In this document: one piece after another, positions 1 to 7,804 of the stretch
How positions within the stretch are numbered: the first letter of the stretch is position 1
How the letters are laid out: the number at the start of each line of letters is the position of its first letter
Source: Nitrospira sp.
Lineage (GTDB): Bacteria > Nitrospirota > Nitrospiria > Nitrospirales > Nitrospiraceae
Assembly (NCBI GenBank): GCA_024998565.1
Contig: JACOEM010000010.1
Coordinates: 1 to 64,000, forward strand
Length of the DNA: 64,000 nt
Reading direction: 5' to 3'
Made by a program: the position numbers and the translations under genes
Notes under the pieces: generated by a model
Told to the model about the DNA's origin: nothing
The model's database searches: none
Seen by the model: only the letters and a program-made list of their open reading frames with translations

Positions 1-31
1 CTCGTGGGGGATTGGACTCTAAATCGCGGCG

Positions 32-499
32 CTACTCAAGACGGGGGTGACGTCGCCGCCACGCCAACACCCGGCGACTGGCCCAGTCGAGCACGGCGAA
101 CAGATACACGAAGCCCCGCGCCATCGGAATGTAGGTGATATCCGCCGCCCAGACGTGATTGGAACGACGGATCGTCAGATCGCGGAGGAGATACGGATAG
201 ATCGTGTGGGCCGGATGTCGGCGGCTGAAATGCGGCTTGCGATACAGGGCCTCCAGACCCATGTGTCGCATCAAGGTCGCCACATGTCGCCTTCCAATGG
301 CCTGGCCCGCTTGCCGCAAGAGATCGCGCAGCATGCGGGCGCCGGCAAACGGATACTGCAGATGCAGCTCGTCAATGCGGCGCATCAAGGCCAATTCCGC
401 TGCCAACACCGGTGTTGGTTGGTAGTACGCGGTGGACCGGGCCAGCTTCAGCAGCTGACATTGTCGAACGACTGACAGGGCGTGAGTTCGGTCGATCAT
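32..499 (-). pseudogene. IS3-family transposase OrfB, truncated
   Basis: The first about 145 residues match the N-terminal half of an IS3 integrase subunit: the HTH_21 region with YPFAGARMLRDLL and ATLMRHMGLEALY, then the start of the DDE catalytic domain with VWAADITYIP, which supplies the first catalytic aspartate, and FVYLFAVLDWASRRVLAW. After this the frame runs into unrelated residues and stops at 32. Normal OrfB is about 270-290 residues, so the second aspartate and the glutamate of the DDE triad are gone. It should be inactive. A short frameshift followed by more coding sequence beyond position 1 cannot be excluded. Confidence 0.8.
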
Positions 500-795
500 C
501 GCTTTGCGCTCAGCAAGCCCGCCTTGGTGAGAGCGCCTTCTAAAAAATCATTCTCCAGCGCCAGTTGGCCGATCTTCGCGTGAAGCGTTTTGAGATCCGG
601 CGTGTCCGCCGTCGGTGTAGTCCCGCCAAACGCTTCCGCCGCGCGCGCCAGCAATTGTTGCTTCCAGTCGGTGATCTGGGTGGGATGGACGCGAAATTGC
701 TCGGCTAGTTCAGTGAGCGTCTTGTCGCCTTTGAGCGCAGCCAAGGCCACTTGCGCCTTAAACGTCGCCCCGTGATTTCGTCTCGTTCGTTTCAT
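496..795 (-). CDS. IS3-family transposase OrfA (helix-turn-helix subunit)
   Basis: This is a small DNA-binding transposase subunit of 99 residues with the HTH_Tnp_1 pattern: a basic start (MKRTRRNHGATFKAQVALA) followed by LTELAEQFRVHPTQITDWKQQLL. A C-terminal leucine-rich stretch (KTLHAKIGQLALENDFLEGAL) is the coiled coil used for OrfA and OrfAB pairing. I chose the internal ATG because GAGGAGCGAGGCA precedes it and the family normally starts at this basic motif; the open frame extends further upstream to 852. The gene overlaps orfB by ATGA. It looks intact, but it would need a full OrfB to act. Confidence 0.85.
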   Translation of the reverse strand: MKRTRRNHGATFKAQVALAALKGDKTLTELAEQFRVHPTQITDWKQQLLARAAEAFGGTTPTADTPDLKTLHAKIGQLALENDFLEGALTKAGLLSAKR

Positions 796-852
796 TGCCT
801 CGCTCCTCTCGTCTACCACCGCTCGGTGGTGTGGGTGAAGCCAGGCTACCAC

Positions 853-1068
853 TTAGCACACTGTCCGAATTTCCGGGGCCCTCTCTCCACAAGAACAGCG
901 CACTTTCACGTAATCGAAAATGGTTGCATAATCACTGACGCCGACCAACGGCCGTGCATGCGTATCTAAAAGGATATAGCCGTATCCTTTTCGGTACACC
1001 GCTGAAAGGAACCCCATCAAAACCGAAGCTTTTTCCTGCAAGAGAATGGGGCGAAAAAGTGGCTGCAT
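853..1068 (-). pseudogene. Possible gene fragment cut by the IS element
   Basis: A 71-codon frame starts at an ATG and runs straight into the IS terminus; its last dozen residues are encoded by the IS end itself. The first about 58 residues (beginning MQPLFRPILLQEKAS and ending near IFDYVKVRC) match no family I recognise. It may be the start of a gene interrupted by the insertion, or chance. The plus-strand gene beyond it starts at 1158, so the two would be divergent. Confidence 0.25.
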
Positions 1069-1073
1069 TTTTG

Positions 1074-1091
1074 CACCTATAAAAATAGGTG
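1074..1091. promoter_or_regulatory. Inverted repeat upstream of the permease operon
   Basis: Perfect arms CACCTAT and ATAGGTG flank AAAA, in the AT-rich stretch between the IS-side fragment and the permease gene. It could be an operator for the island operon or a small terminator for leftward transcription. The sequence does not decide between these. Confidence 0.3.
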
Positions 1092-1157
1092 AACCCCAAC
1101 TAAGTATGGCCCCGGTCCTTGAATACTAACCTTAGCGCGGCTTTGGGAGGTCAGAAA

Positions 1158-2552
1158 TTGAAACATAGGGGCACTGCCGCGAGCGACCCTCATGCCGTCC
1201 TAGATCGATACGACCTCACAGTTCTAGCCTTGGGTTCAATAATCGGAGCCGGAATCTTTATTGTCATTGGAGACACCGCGGCAACTGCAGAGGGCCATCC
1301 TGGGGTTGGTCCAGGCGTTAGCATAGCTATATTACTTGCTGCAATGATTGCATTTCCCATTGCTCTTTGTTACGCGGAGCTATCGACTATATATCCACAC
1401 GCAGGAACTGCCTACACGTACACTAAGCATGCCATGGGAGATTTCCCTGCCTTCATGACAGGGTGGAGTCTCTACGCGCCATTCGGCATGATAGCTTTAG
1501 CTGTTGGCTGGGCCGACTATGTGAACAACCTGTTCTCCAGCTACGATATTCAGTTAAAAGAGCTCTTTCATGCCTCACTATCAGGCTCAAATTGGTTAGC
1601 TATCGCGATTGCTGTGCTGATGATAGCCCTGGCAAGCCGTGAACTGCGCTGGAGTCGACGTCTTGCAACTGTTTTATTGAGTGTCAATGTCGCCATTGCC
1701 TTCGGTTTCATTTCATTGGCGTTTCAACACGTGAACCCATCCAATTGGTGGCCTGTATTGCCATCAGAATATTCACCATTCCAACACGTCAACCTTGTAC
1801 TTGCGGCCACCGCAACTCTATTTTATGCCTTTACCGGCTTTGAAACAGCAGCGGCAATGGCTCAAGATTCGATTGCGCCACAAAAAGATATTCCATACGC
1901 AATCAAAAATGCTCTTATCATCGCGACACTGATGTATTTGCTAGTGGGCTTGGGCTTGACAGGCATGTTGCGTTCCGACGAGATCGAATTGGGTGCGTCC
2001 CTTTCGAAAGCAGTTACTCTAATCGGGCAGCCATGGGCCGCGCAGTGTATTGGAATTGGCATAGTGTCAGCTTTCTCATGCGTATTGCTGACTACGCTAT
2101 TGAGGCAAAGTCGTTTGGGATATGCCATGGCTAACGAATGCTCTGATAATTCGCCCAATGAGAAACCTGCCGTGTCTTTGGCTGTCACAACCTACGTGAC
2201 AGGGATTGTTTTATTAGCATTTCTTATACTCGGGTTTTCCACCCGTGAGGCCGTAGAAATATATTGTCTCTCAGTGTTGTTTGGGTACTGCATCGTATGC
2301 CTTGATCTCATCGCTCTGAGAATCCAGAAGCCTACATTGCATCGCCCTTTCCTTGTGCCATTTGGAAAGCTTGTTGGAACAACAGGGATTTCAGCCTGCC
2401 TTATCTTAATGATCCAGCTGCCCTTAAAGGCATGGGTTTGGTTTTTGGCGTGGATGGCTGCCGGATTCTTGACATTCTGCATAAGAGTTCGAGTGCAGGC
2501 GATGCAAACATTGGAAAGTGGTTCCCCAATGGAACACTCACAAAGGAGTTAA
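1158..2552 (+). CDS. APC-family amino-acid permease
   Basis: This is an inner-membrane amino-acid transporter of 464 residues, the usual length for the APC superfamily. The first membrane segment carries the diagnostic GSIIGAGIF, followed by CYAELSTIYPHAGTAYTY and a central FYAFTGFETAAAMAQD motif. I see about 12 hydrophobic segments. The substrate is not readable; the layout resembles cationic and neutral amino-acid permeases. I prefer the TTG at 1158 because GGGAGG sits seven bases before it; a TTG at 1119 lacks such a site. It is the first gene of a tight operon whose next start is one base after its stop. Base composition is clearly AT-richer than the region beyond 5,900, in keeping with acquisition by transfer. 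Confidence 0.88.
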   Translation: MKHRGTAASDPHAVLDRYDLTVLALGSIIGAGIFIVIGDTAATAEGHPGVGPGVSIAILLAAMIAFPIALCYAELSTIYPHAGTAYTYTKHAMGDFPAFMTGWSLYAPFGMIALAVGWADYVNNLFSSYDIQLKELFHASLSGSNWLAIAIAVLMIALASRELRWSRRLATVLLSVNVAIAFGFISLAFQHVNPSNWWPVLPSEYSPFQHVNLVLAATATLFYAFTGFETAAAMAQDSIAPQKDIPYAIKNALIIATLMYLLVGLGLTGMLRSDEIELGASLSKAVTLIGQPWAAQCIGIGIVSAFSCVLLTTLLRQSRLGYAMANECSDNSPNEKPAVSLAVTTYVTGIVLLAFLILGFSTREAVEIYCLSVLFGYCIVCLDLIALRIQKPTLHRPFLVPFGKLVGTTGISACLILMIQLPLKAWVWFLAWMAAGFLTFCIRVRVQAMQTLESGSPMEHSQRS

Positions 2553-2553
2553 A

Positions 2554-4188
2554 ATGGTAAGGGTGTTCGTTAGTGGAACATATCGTGACCTGGTTGAATA
2601 CAGAGAGGCCATACTTAAGCATCTAGATAGAATGAGTGACTATCACAAGATCTCTATGGAAATTATGGGCACTAGTGATAGAAACGCGGTCGATAAATCA
2701 ATCTCTGACTTAAAGAACTGCCAAGTCTATCTCGGAATCATTGGACACCGGTATGGGACAATACTTCCGGACTATGATGGGAAATCAATTACGGAGCTCG
2801 AGTATGAAACAGCCTATAACCTTCACAGGATGGACCCTCAAAAAATACGTATTTTGATTTATCTGGCCGACGAGAAAATTCTCCTGCCGGTCAAGTTGCG
2901 GGAGGATGATAGCAAATTCCAAAAAGTATCAGACTTTAGGTTGTTGCTTCAGACTCGGCATACTCCCCAGCTGTTTGACTCAGTATTGGACCTAGTCTCA
3001 AAAGTTTCAACGGACCTTCCCAAAGTATTCACGGACGCAAGTTTACGCCCGTCAATGGAATATACCGTATTCGGGGTATCAGAATTGGGCAGAGTATATG
3101 AGGAGATTGATTCAACCACACAAGAACGTATCAATAAGGTTGAGAACTTTTTGCTTTTTACTGCTGAAACATTTGGCTCGCTTTTTAATCTCGTCCAAAA
3201 TTATGCCTCTCACCCTTTCTTTAAGGCCGTCAGAGAAAAACTGTCGTCTGTCATCCCAGGTTTGTCGTTGAATCCAGAGCATGGAGTTTTAAAACGAGCA
3301 AATGTCAGACACGTGATACTTCGGACTGAGACTCTACTTCCCATCCTCTTGGAACTCACCCCACAACTTCTTCAGAAGGTAGGCGTCAATGCGGGCTCCA
3401 CTGCAGCAGGGGACCTCATCAATCAGACGTTGAGACCCAAGAAGTATGTTCCAGCATCTCCACAGGTATTTATTGCGCTGTGGGACTTTTGGGATAGGAC
3501 GGGTGGCTGGGGAGAAATGTGTCTTGTCGAAGACGTGCCATCATCATGGAAGATCAAAATTACAAATAGCTTTTTGACCCTTGAGAATGATTTAGAAAAG
3601 ACTCACAAACTATGTCATTTCTGGTGCGGGTATATTGAAGGATTCCTTTCCCAGTCATTGCCACTTTTGGCCGACTTGATCGCTGAGTTAGAACCATCGC
3701 AGGCAAATAAAGTTGCCCTGCCAGCATATTGGGAAGTAAGTGAGGTTAAACATCTTAATGAGAGTACATCCACCGAAGATTTTTTCACTGTCTCCTTTAA
3801 GAAAAGAAGATTCTCAGTTTCTCTTGAGGAGGTTATAGCGGCCAAAAGTATGATGGACCACAGCTTCTTTGACTTGGCAGTAGGGCATTGTGTGGGGGCC
3901 CTGCTTCACTCCAAACAAGATTTTGGTGATGATGGTAGATGGATACAGAAGATTTCAGCTATGGACGTGGACATTAGAATACGCAACATCTTGCTAAGAG
4001 AGCAAACTGCTGATTCTGTTGCTGCCAGCCAAGCCATTAGAGGAATTCTTCGCCCACTTACGTTGGATAAAGTAAGTATTTTATTCCATCAAACCAATTA
4101 CATTATCCAGCAACTTGTTCAGGGAGATGAAAGGTGTGAAGATAAAAAGCCTGGAGGAGTTGCAGCGAACGCTCTTGCCGCATTCTAA
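2554..4188 (+). CDS. DUF4062 protein with V4R-like C-terminal domain
   Basis: The N-terminal about 115 residues are a DUF4062 domain: VRVFVSGTYRDLVEYREAI, then NCQVYLGIIGHRYG and KSITELEYETAY, which form the conserved core. DUF4062 often heads large signalling or conflict proteins with NTPase or repeat domains, but no such NTPase follows here. Residues about 260-405 instead resemble a V4R (4-vinyl-reductase-like) small-molecule-binding domain: a helical lead-in, GGWGEMCLVE, KITNSF, then CHFWCGYIEGFL, and a closing FFTVSF strand. The last 130 residues are helical and unassigned. No signal peptide or membrane segment is seen, so it should be cytoplasmic. The ATG is preceded by AAGGAGTTAAA and lies one base after the permease stop. 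The DUF4062 call is firm; the V4R call is by pattern only. Confidence 0.75.
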   Translation: MVRVFVSGTYRDLVEYREAILKHLDRMSDYHKISMEIMGTSDRNAVDKSISDLKNCQVYLGIIGHRYGTILPDYDGKSITELEYETAYNLHRMDPQKIRILIYLADEKILLPVKLREDDSKFQKVSDFRLLLQTRHTPQLFDSVLDLVSKVSTDLPKVFTDASLRPSMEYTVFGVSELGRVYEEIDSTTQERINKVENFLLFTAETFGSLFNLVQNYASHPFFKAVREKLSSVIPGLSLNPEHGVLKRANVRHVILRTETLLPILLELTPQLLQKVGVNAGSTAAGDLINQTLRPKKYVPASPQVFIALWDFWDRTGGWGEMCLVEDVPSSWKIKITNSFLTLENDLEKTHKLCHFWCGYIEGFLSQSLPLLADLIAELEPSQANKVALPAYWEVSEVKHLNESTSTEDFFTVSFKKRRFSVSLEEVIAAKSMMDHSFFDLAVGHCVGALLHSKQDFGDDGRWIQKISAMDVDIRIRNILLREQTADSVAASQAIRGILRPLTLDKVSILFHQTNYIIQQLVQGDERCEDKKPGGVAANALAAF

Positions 4189-5266
4189 AGTGCTACTACT
4201 TTACAGTGGTGGCCTGGATGGCAGTTTCCTTTTGTGGTGGCTTTCTAAGCAATCTATAGGGAAGCTATTCGCTCTAACAATTGACCTTGGCGGTGATCTA
4301 GACCTTTCCGTTGTTAGAGAGATTTGCTCAAATTTCGGTGCAGAATCGCTCGTGATCGACAAACGTGAGGAGTTTGTCGCTGAATATGTGGCGCCATCTA
4401 TACCAGCTCAGGGTTACTATCTGGGGGGTCATCCGATCTGTGCATCCTTAAGCAGGCCATTAATGGCAAAAGTTGCAGTGGAAGTTGCGTGCCGCGAAAA
4501 AATTGATGTGCTGTTGCATTCGTCAAATGTAACGCAAAATAGCCTTCGCCGATTCAATGGTGCATTAGAAAGTTTGCAGTTTGCAGGTGTTTTTGGCTCT
4601 CCTTTCGAGGAGAGTACTATAACGAGGGAAGAAAAGAGGAAATGCTTATTATGCAGCGGAGGATGGAAAGGGACAGATGCTCGCTTCAGTTCCGATACAA
4701 ATCTATGGGGAAGGGAATTTGAGAATGGAAGTCTAGATGATCCGGAGAACATAGATATTCCTGAAGAAATATTCTCCTGGACGCGGCAACCTAGGGCTAA
4801 GAGCAGTCGAAAGATAAGTCTTAAGTTTGAGCGAGGCCTCCCCTCCAGCTTAGATTCTGTGCCTATGGGTCTCTCTAAGATAATATCTCGATTGCAATTT
4901 GAGGTCGGAGCTTTTGGGATCGGACGTTATGTTGGATTGGAAGAGATCCAAAATGGTAGCAAGGTACAAGAGGTTCGTGAAATGCCCGCTGCTACGTTGC
5001 TTTATGACGCCTATCGCAGGTTAGAATCGGCTTCGGTACGATCAGAATGTGTTCGAGAGAAATTATGCTTGGAGCAGCTTTGGGTCAGAGAAGCTATTGA
5101 AGGAAGATGGTTTGGGTTGCTCCGAGAGTCGGCTCAAGAATTCATCAACCATGTTGCGGCCCGGGTGAATGGGACAATAGAATATGAGCTAGATTCGCAA
5201 GGGTTTAAGGTGCAATCACTTCGTAGTGAGATTCCGAGATACTTGCGTTCCAGGGGCGAGAGCTGA
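4136..5266 (+). CDS. Argininosuccinate-synthase-like PP-loop ligase
   Basis: This 376-residue protein follows argininosuccinate synthase along most of its length: the ATP-pyrophosphatase loop YSGGLDGS at about residues 23-30, SRPLMAKVAVEVA, SSDTNLWGREFE, and the C-terminal FGIGRYVGLEEIQNGSKVQE and TLLYDAYRRLE. The segment that in true ArgG reads roughly GKGNDQVRFE and binds aspartate and citrulline is changed to NVTQNSLRRFN, and a CLLCSGGW stretch is added. I infer an AMP-forming ligase acting on different substrates, not the arginine-pathway enzyme. Start GTG 4136 has GGGAG nine bases upstream; ATG 4127 is an alternative. It overlaps the DUF4062 gene by about 50 bases, so the two are probably co-translated. 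Confidence 0.72.
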   Translation: MKIKSLEELQRTLLPHSKVLLLYSGGLDGSFLLWWLSKQSIGKLFALTIDLGGDLDLSVVREICSNFGAESLVIDKREEFVAEYVAPSIPAQGYYLGGHPICASLSRPLMAKVAVEVACREKIDVLLHSSNVTQNSLRRFNGALESLQFAGVFGSPFEESTITREEKRKCLLCSGGWKGTDARFSSDTNLWGREFENGSLDDPENIDIPEEIFSWTRQPRAKSSRKISLKFERGLPSSLDSVPMGLSKIISRLQFEVGAFGIGRYVGLEEIQNGSKVQEVREMPAATLLYDAYRRLESASVRSECVREKLCLEQLWVREAIEGRWFGLLRESAQEFINHVAARVNGTIEYELDSQGFKVQSLRSEIPRYLRSRGES

Positions 5267-5534
5267 GACAGAAGGATGTAAGGATTTGATTGATTCCGCG
5301 AGCCAAGCTCAGCGTTCTCAACAGCATAAGCATGGGAAGCATAATGATGGAAACTGTCTCAGCGAAGGGGTTCACCCCATATGCGTGTGCTAAATTTGTG
5401 CTAAAAAGTTTTGAAAAGGACTCCATTCAGTAGAAATCGTGGAATCGATGGAAGCGACCTAACATCTTGATTCGTCGATAAAACCGGGGAAACCTTCGCG
5501 AGATCAAGCCGCTATAGAAATACTACTTAACGAA
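5267..5534. other. Island end, non-coding, with short direct repeats
   Basis: This 268-bp stretch runs between the last island gene and the tRNA fragment. I see no convincing gene. It contains GTGCTAAA twice, at 5387-5394 and 5398-5405, 11 bases apart and so on one face of the helix. Such repeats beside a tRNA junction can be integrase arm-binding sites, but no integrase gene is in view. Confidence 0.4.
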
Positions 5535-5579
5535 CTTTTAAGGCGAGGGTCCTGGGTTCGAATCCCAGCCGACTCACCA
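5535..5579 (+). repeat. 3' half of tRNA-Lys(UUU), putative attachment site
   Basis: The sequence begins exactly with a seven-base anticodon loop CTTTTAA (anticodon TTT). It continues with the 3' anticodon-stem strand GGCGA, a five-base variable loop GGGTC, a perfect T arm (CTGGG, TTCGAAT, CCCAG at 5552-5568), the acceptor strand CCGACTC, discriminator A and CCA. Bases upstream (ACGAA) do not pair with GGCGA, and no D arm or 5' acceptor strand is present, so it is not a working tRNA. A fragment running from anticodon loop to 3' end is the common core left when an element integrates into a tRNA gene. The intact tRNA-Lys should lie left of this window. Confidence 0.85.
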
Positions 5580-5923
5580 TACAAATTCGGCATTCCTGTA
5601 ATCCCCGCTAGTGCTCCTGAATTCATTAGCCCGCTGCTTTTTCTCCGGCGTGAGTTCCGCTGATTCGGCAGTCCATCTTTGCGTTCGCCGTTTCACCTGG
5701 GGTGCTCGCTGTCTGTCGCACATTCAGTCATCCACTTGGCCGCGTGCGTTTTAGGGTTGAGGATGCTCCGGCAGACGTGCAAGATGTCGATTCACGTTCT
5801 TATAGTTTGCTCTGCCCGGTCACTCTCAGTACCGATCCTCAGAGACATCACAACCATGGTGCTCCCAACGTGGGTATCACATTGCGTGGCCAGTGGCGGC
5901 CGCGCACACGAAAGGAATGACAC
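5580..5923. other. Intergenic stretch, no supported gene
   Basis: This 344-bp stretch lies between the tRNA fragment and the lipoprotein gene. Short overlapping frames exist on both strands, but none has a ribosome-binding site plus recognisable sequence. A promoter for the following gene presumably lies here; I could not pick one out. Confidence 0.5.
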
Positions 5924-6292
5924 GTGATGACGAGACGACTTTCGAAGCAATGGCAGGTCCGGGGCTGGACTTGTGCAGTGCTGTTGGCGGCGACGTTCAC
6001 CACCGGCTGCATGCATCATCCAGGCGGCATCGCGCCTTCGACCAAGCCGCTGGCTCCTGGCGGATATGCCGAACTGGGCAAGGTGCGCGGGCAGGATTGT
6101 GTCTATCACCTGCTGGGCCTCATTCCGGTGACGGGTGGCAATGAGATGAGAAATGCGGTCGAGGATGCGCTTCGCACGAAACCCTTGGCGGATGCGCTGG
6201 TCGAAGTCACGGTCGACGGCTATTTCCAGTATTTCATTTTGTTCTCGCGAGCCTGCACGCAGGTGTACGGCACGGCCGTCGAAACAAAATAG
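5924..6292 (+). CDS. Small lipoprotein, TRL-like
   Basis: This 122-residue protein has a basic start, a hydrophobic core and a lipobox ending TTGC, with the lipidated cysteine at residue 29. The mature part reads LGLIPVTGGNEMRNAVEDAL and ends with a short beta-rich segment. This resembles small TRL-like lipoproteins, but the match is weak and I do not assign a function. GTG 5924 has AAAGGA seven bases upstream; the ATG three bases later is equally possible. The next gene, ada, starts about 100 bases downstream, so the two may share a transcript. Confidence 0.6.
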   Translation: MMTRRLSKQWQVRGWTCAVLLAATFTTGCMHHPGGIAPSTKPLAPGGYAELGKVRGQDCVYHLLGLIPVTGGNEMRNAVEDALRTKPLADALVEVTVDGYFQYFILFSRACTQVYGTAVETK

Positions 6293-6395
6293 GCGGAGCC
6301 GGGCTCTTCTCGAATTCGACAGCAGGATTCGGAGTGTTGCGCGGGTTCTTGCCTGTTACCCTGTAGGGACTCATGCCAAGGTGAACGGAGTGCCT

Positions 6396-7490
6396 ATGAC
6401 CTCCTCGGCCTCGACTTCGCGACGGATCAACCGGACCATCAGGCAGGACTCGCGTTGGGCGGCCATCCTGACCCGCGATCCTGCCGCGGACGGCACCTTC
6501 TACTATTCCGTCAAGACGACCGGGGTGTATTGCCGTCCTTCCTGTGCGGCGCGTCAGCCTCTGCGGGAGAATGTCCGGTTTCACGCGACCCGCGCGGATG
6601 CCGAACAGGCCGGGTTCCGTCCGTGCAAGCGTTGCCGGCCTGATCAGCCCTCGTCGCTTGATCGGCAAGCGGGATTGGTGGTCGCCATCTGCCGGTATAT
6701 TGAGCAGGCCGGGCACCTGCCGTCTCTCGACGAGTTGGCGCAACGCGCGAGGATGAGTCCGTCCCATTTTCGTCGGGTCTTTACCTCCGTCACGGGCCTG
6801 ACACCGCGGGGATATGCCGCTGCACACCGCGCAACACGGGTACGGTTTGAATTAGCGCATGATCGTCCGGTGACGGAGGCGCTCTATGAGGCCGGGTTCA
6901 ATTCTTCCGGGCGCTTCTACGAAACGTCGAATGCCCTTCTGGGTATGACCCCGTCACGCTACCGGGCCGGGGGTGCACAGACCGAGATCCGGTTTGCGGT
7001 GGGACAGTGTTCATTGGGGGCGATTCTGGTGGCTCAAAGTGAGCGCGGGGTCTGCGCCATTCTCCTGGGCGAGGATCCGGATGCGTTGACGCGGGATCTT
7101 CAGGACCGGTTCCCCCGGGCGAACCTCATCGGTGGGGATGCCGCATTTGAGGGCCTGGTCTCAACCGTGGTCGGCTTCGTGGAAGCTCCGGGGCGAGGGT
7201 TGAACCTTCCGCTCGATATCCGGGGCACGGCGTTCCAGCAGCTAGTGTGGCAGGCCTTGCAGCGGATTCCCGCGGGCTCGACGGCGACGTATGCCGAGAT
7301 CGCGACTCGCATCGGTTCGCCCAAGTCCATGCGAGCGGTCGGGCGGGCTTGCGGGGCGAATCCATTGGCGGTCGCCATTCCCTGTCATCGAGTCGTGCGC
7401 AACGATGGTGGCCTCTCGGGCTATCGCTGGGGTGTGGAGCGCAAACGGATGTTGCTTGAACGTGAGTCGAGTGTGGCCCGTGAAGCGTAA
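6396..7490 (+). CDS. ada: Ada: bifunctional DNA alkyl-repair protein and regulator
   Basis: This 364-residue protein has the full Ada layout. The N-terminal domain has the zinc and methyl-phosphotriester cysteines C46, C50, C77 and C80 (YCRPSC and CKRC). An AraC-type helix-turn-helix follows (LDELAQRARMSPSHFRRVF and EAGFNSSGRFYE). The C-terminal O6-methylguanine-DNA methyltransferase has the PCHRVV active site with C330. The protein removes methyl groups from DNA and, when methylated on its N-terminal cysteine, should activate alkylation-response genes, probably including its own. The start at 6396 is chosen for the ACGGAG five bases upstream; the open frame extends to 6153 but overlaps the lipoprotein gene. 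The stop codon lies within the start of a GTGAAACGT-type repeat. Confidence 0.95.
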   Translation: MTSSASTSRRINRTIRQDSRWAAILTRDPAADGTFYYSVKTTGVYCRPSCAARQPLRENVRFHATRADAEQAGFRPCKRCRPDQPSSLDRQAGLVVAICRYIEQAGHLPSLDELAQRARMSPSHFRRVFTSVTGLTPRGYAAAHRATRVRFELAHDRPVTEALYEAGFNSSGRFYETSNALLGMTPSRYRAGGAQTEIRFAVGQCSLGAILVAQSERGVCAILLGEDPDALTRDLQDRFPRANLIGGDAAFEGLVSTVVGFVEAPGRGLNLPLDIRGTAFQQLVWQALQRIPAGSTATYAEIATRIGSPKSMRAVGRACGANPLAVAIPCHRVVRNDGGLSGYRWGVERKRMLLERESSVAREA

Positions 7491-7551
7491 AACGTGAAAG
7501 GTGAAACGTGAAACGTACCTCTGCGGACGAGAGAGCAGCGACGTTTCACGA
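7479..7551. repeat. GTGAAACGT-word repeat cluster
   Basis: Directly after ada the sequence carries repeated variants of GTGAAACGT and GTGAAAGGT (7479-7516), then an inverted copy ACGTTTCACGAACG at 7540. A longer cluster of the same words on both strands occurs at 28810-28899. I read this as a dispersed intergenic repeat family; I recall similar repeats in Nitrospira genomes. The remaining bases to 7804 show nothing else I can support. Confidence 0.6.
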
Positions 7552-7804
7552 ACGACGGATCGTGCGAACAGCCTCTTTGTGCCCGCAATGTCATCTCCAC
7601 AGAATGATGGTGCTTTTGCACCGCCGGTGGTGGGCTTCCACCACCCGCGTTCATCGATCCCCGGATGCCTGGTCATCCATCCATGGTGAACCAGGCGATT
7701 TGGCGTGACCTTATGAGGCCTGCGCTGCAGGCGTTCTCCTTGCATTCCTTTCACGATTGAATGGTGTAGAGGAAACCCGCTGCGAAGGGCGAGGGGAGGT
7801 CACC

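Larger units (their letters stand above)
32..885 (-). mobile_element. Truncated IS3-family insertion sequence
   Basis: Two ORFs in the IS3 orfA/orfB arrangement lie on the minus strand and overlap by four bases (ATGA), as expected for coupled or frameshifted expression. Beyond the start of orfA, on the plus strand at about 862-885, the sequence contains TGTCCGAATTTCCGGGG, which looks like the usual IS3 terminal inverted repeat. The other end is missing because orfB loses similarity near position 55. The element is therefore broken or cut by later rearrangement. The exact outer end is an estimate. Confidence 0.75.

Noticed and set aside
1046-1053. A third ATGGGGCG near the island operon, considered as another regulator site
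   Set aside because: It has no inverted partner at the 8-4-8 spacing and no sigma-54 promoter follows.
5578-5727. A 48-codon minus-strand frame ending at the tRNA fragment, considered as an integrase remnant
   Set aside because: It is too short, has no recombinase motif and no ribosome-binding site.
5679-5927. An 82-codon plus-strand frame before the lipoprotein gene
   Set aside because: It overlaps another frame of similar length, has no ribosome-binding site and has no recognisable sequence.
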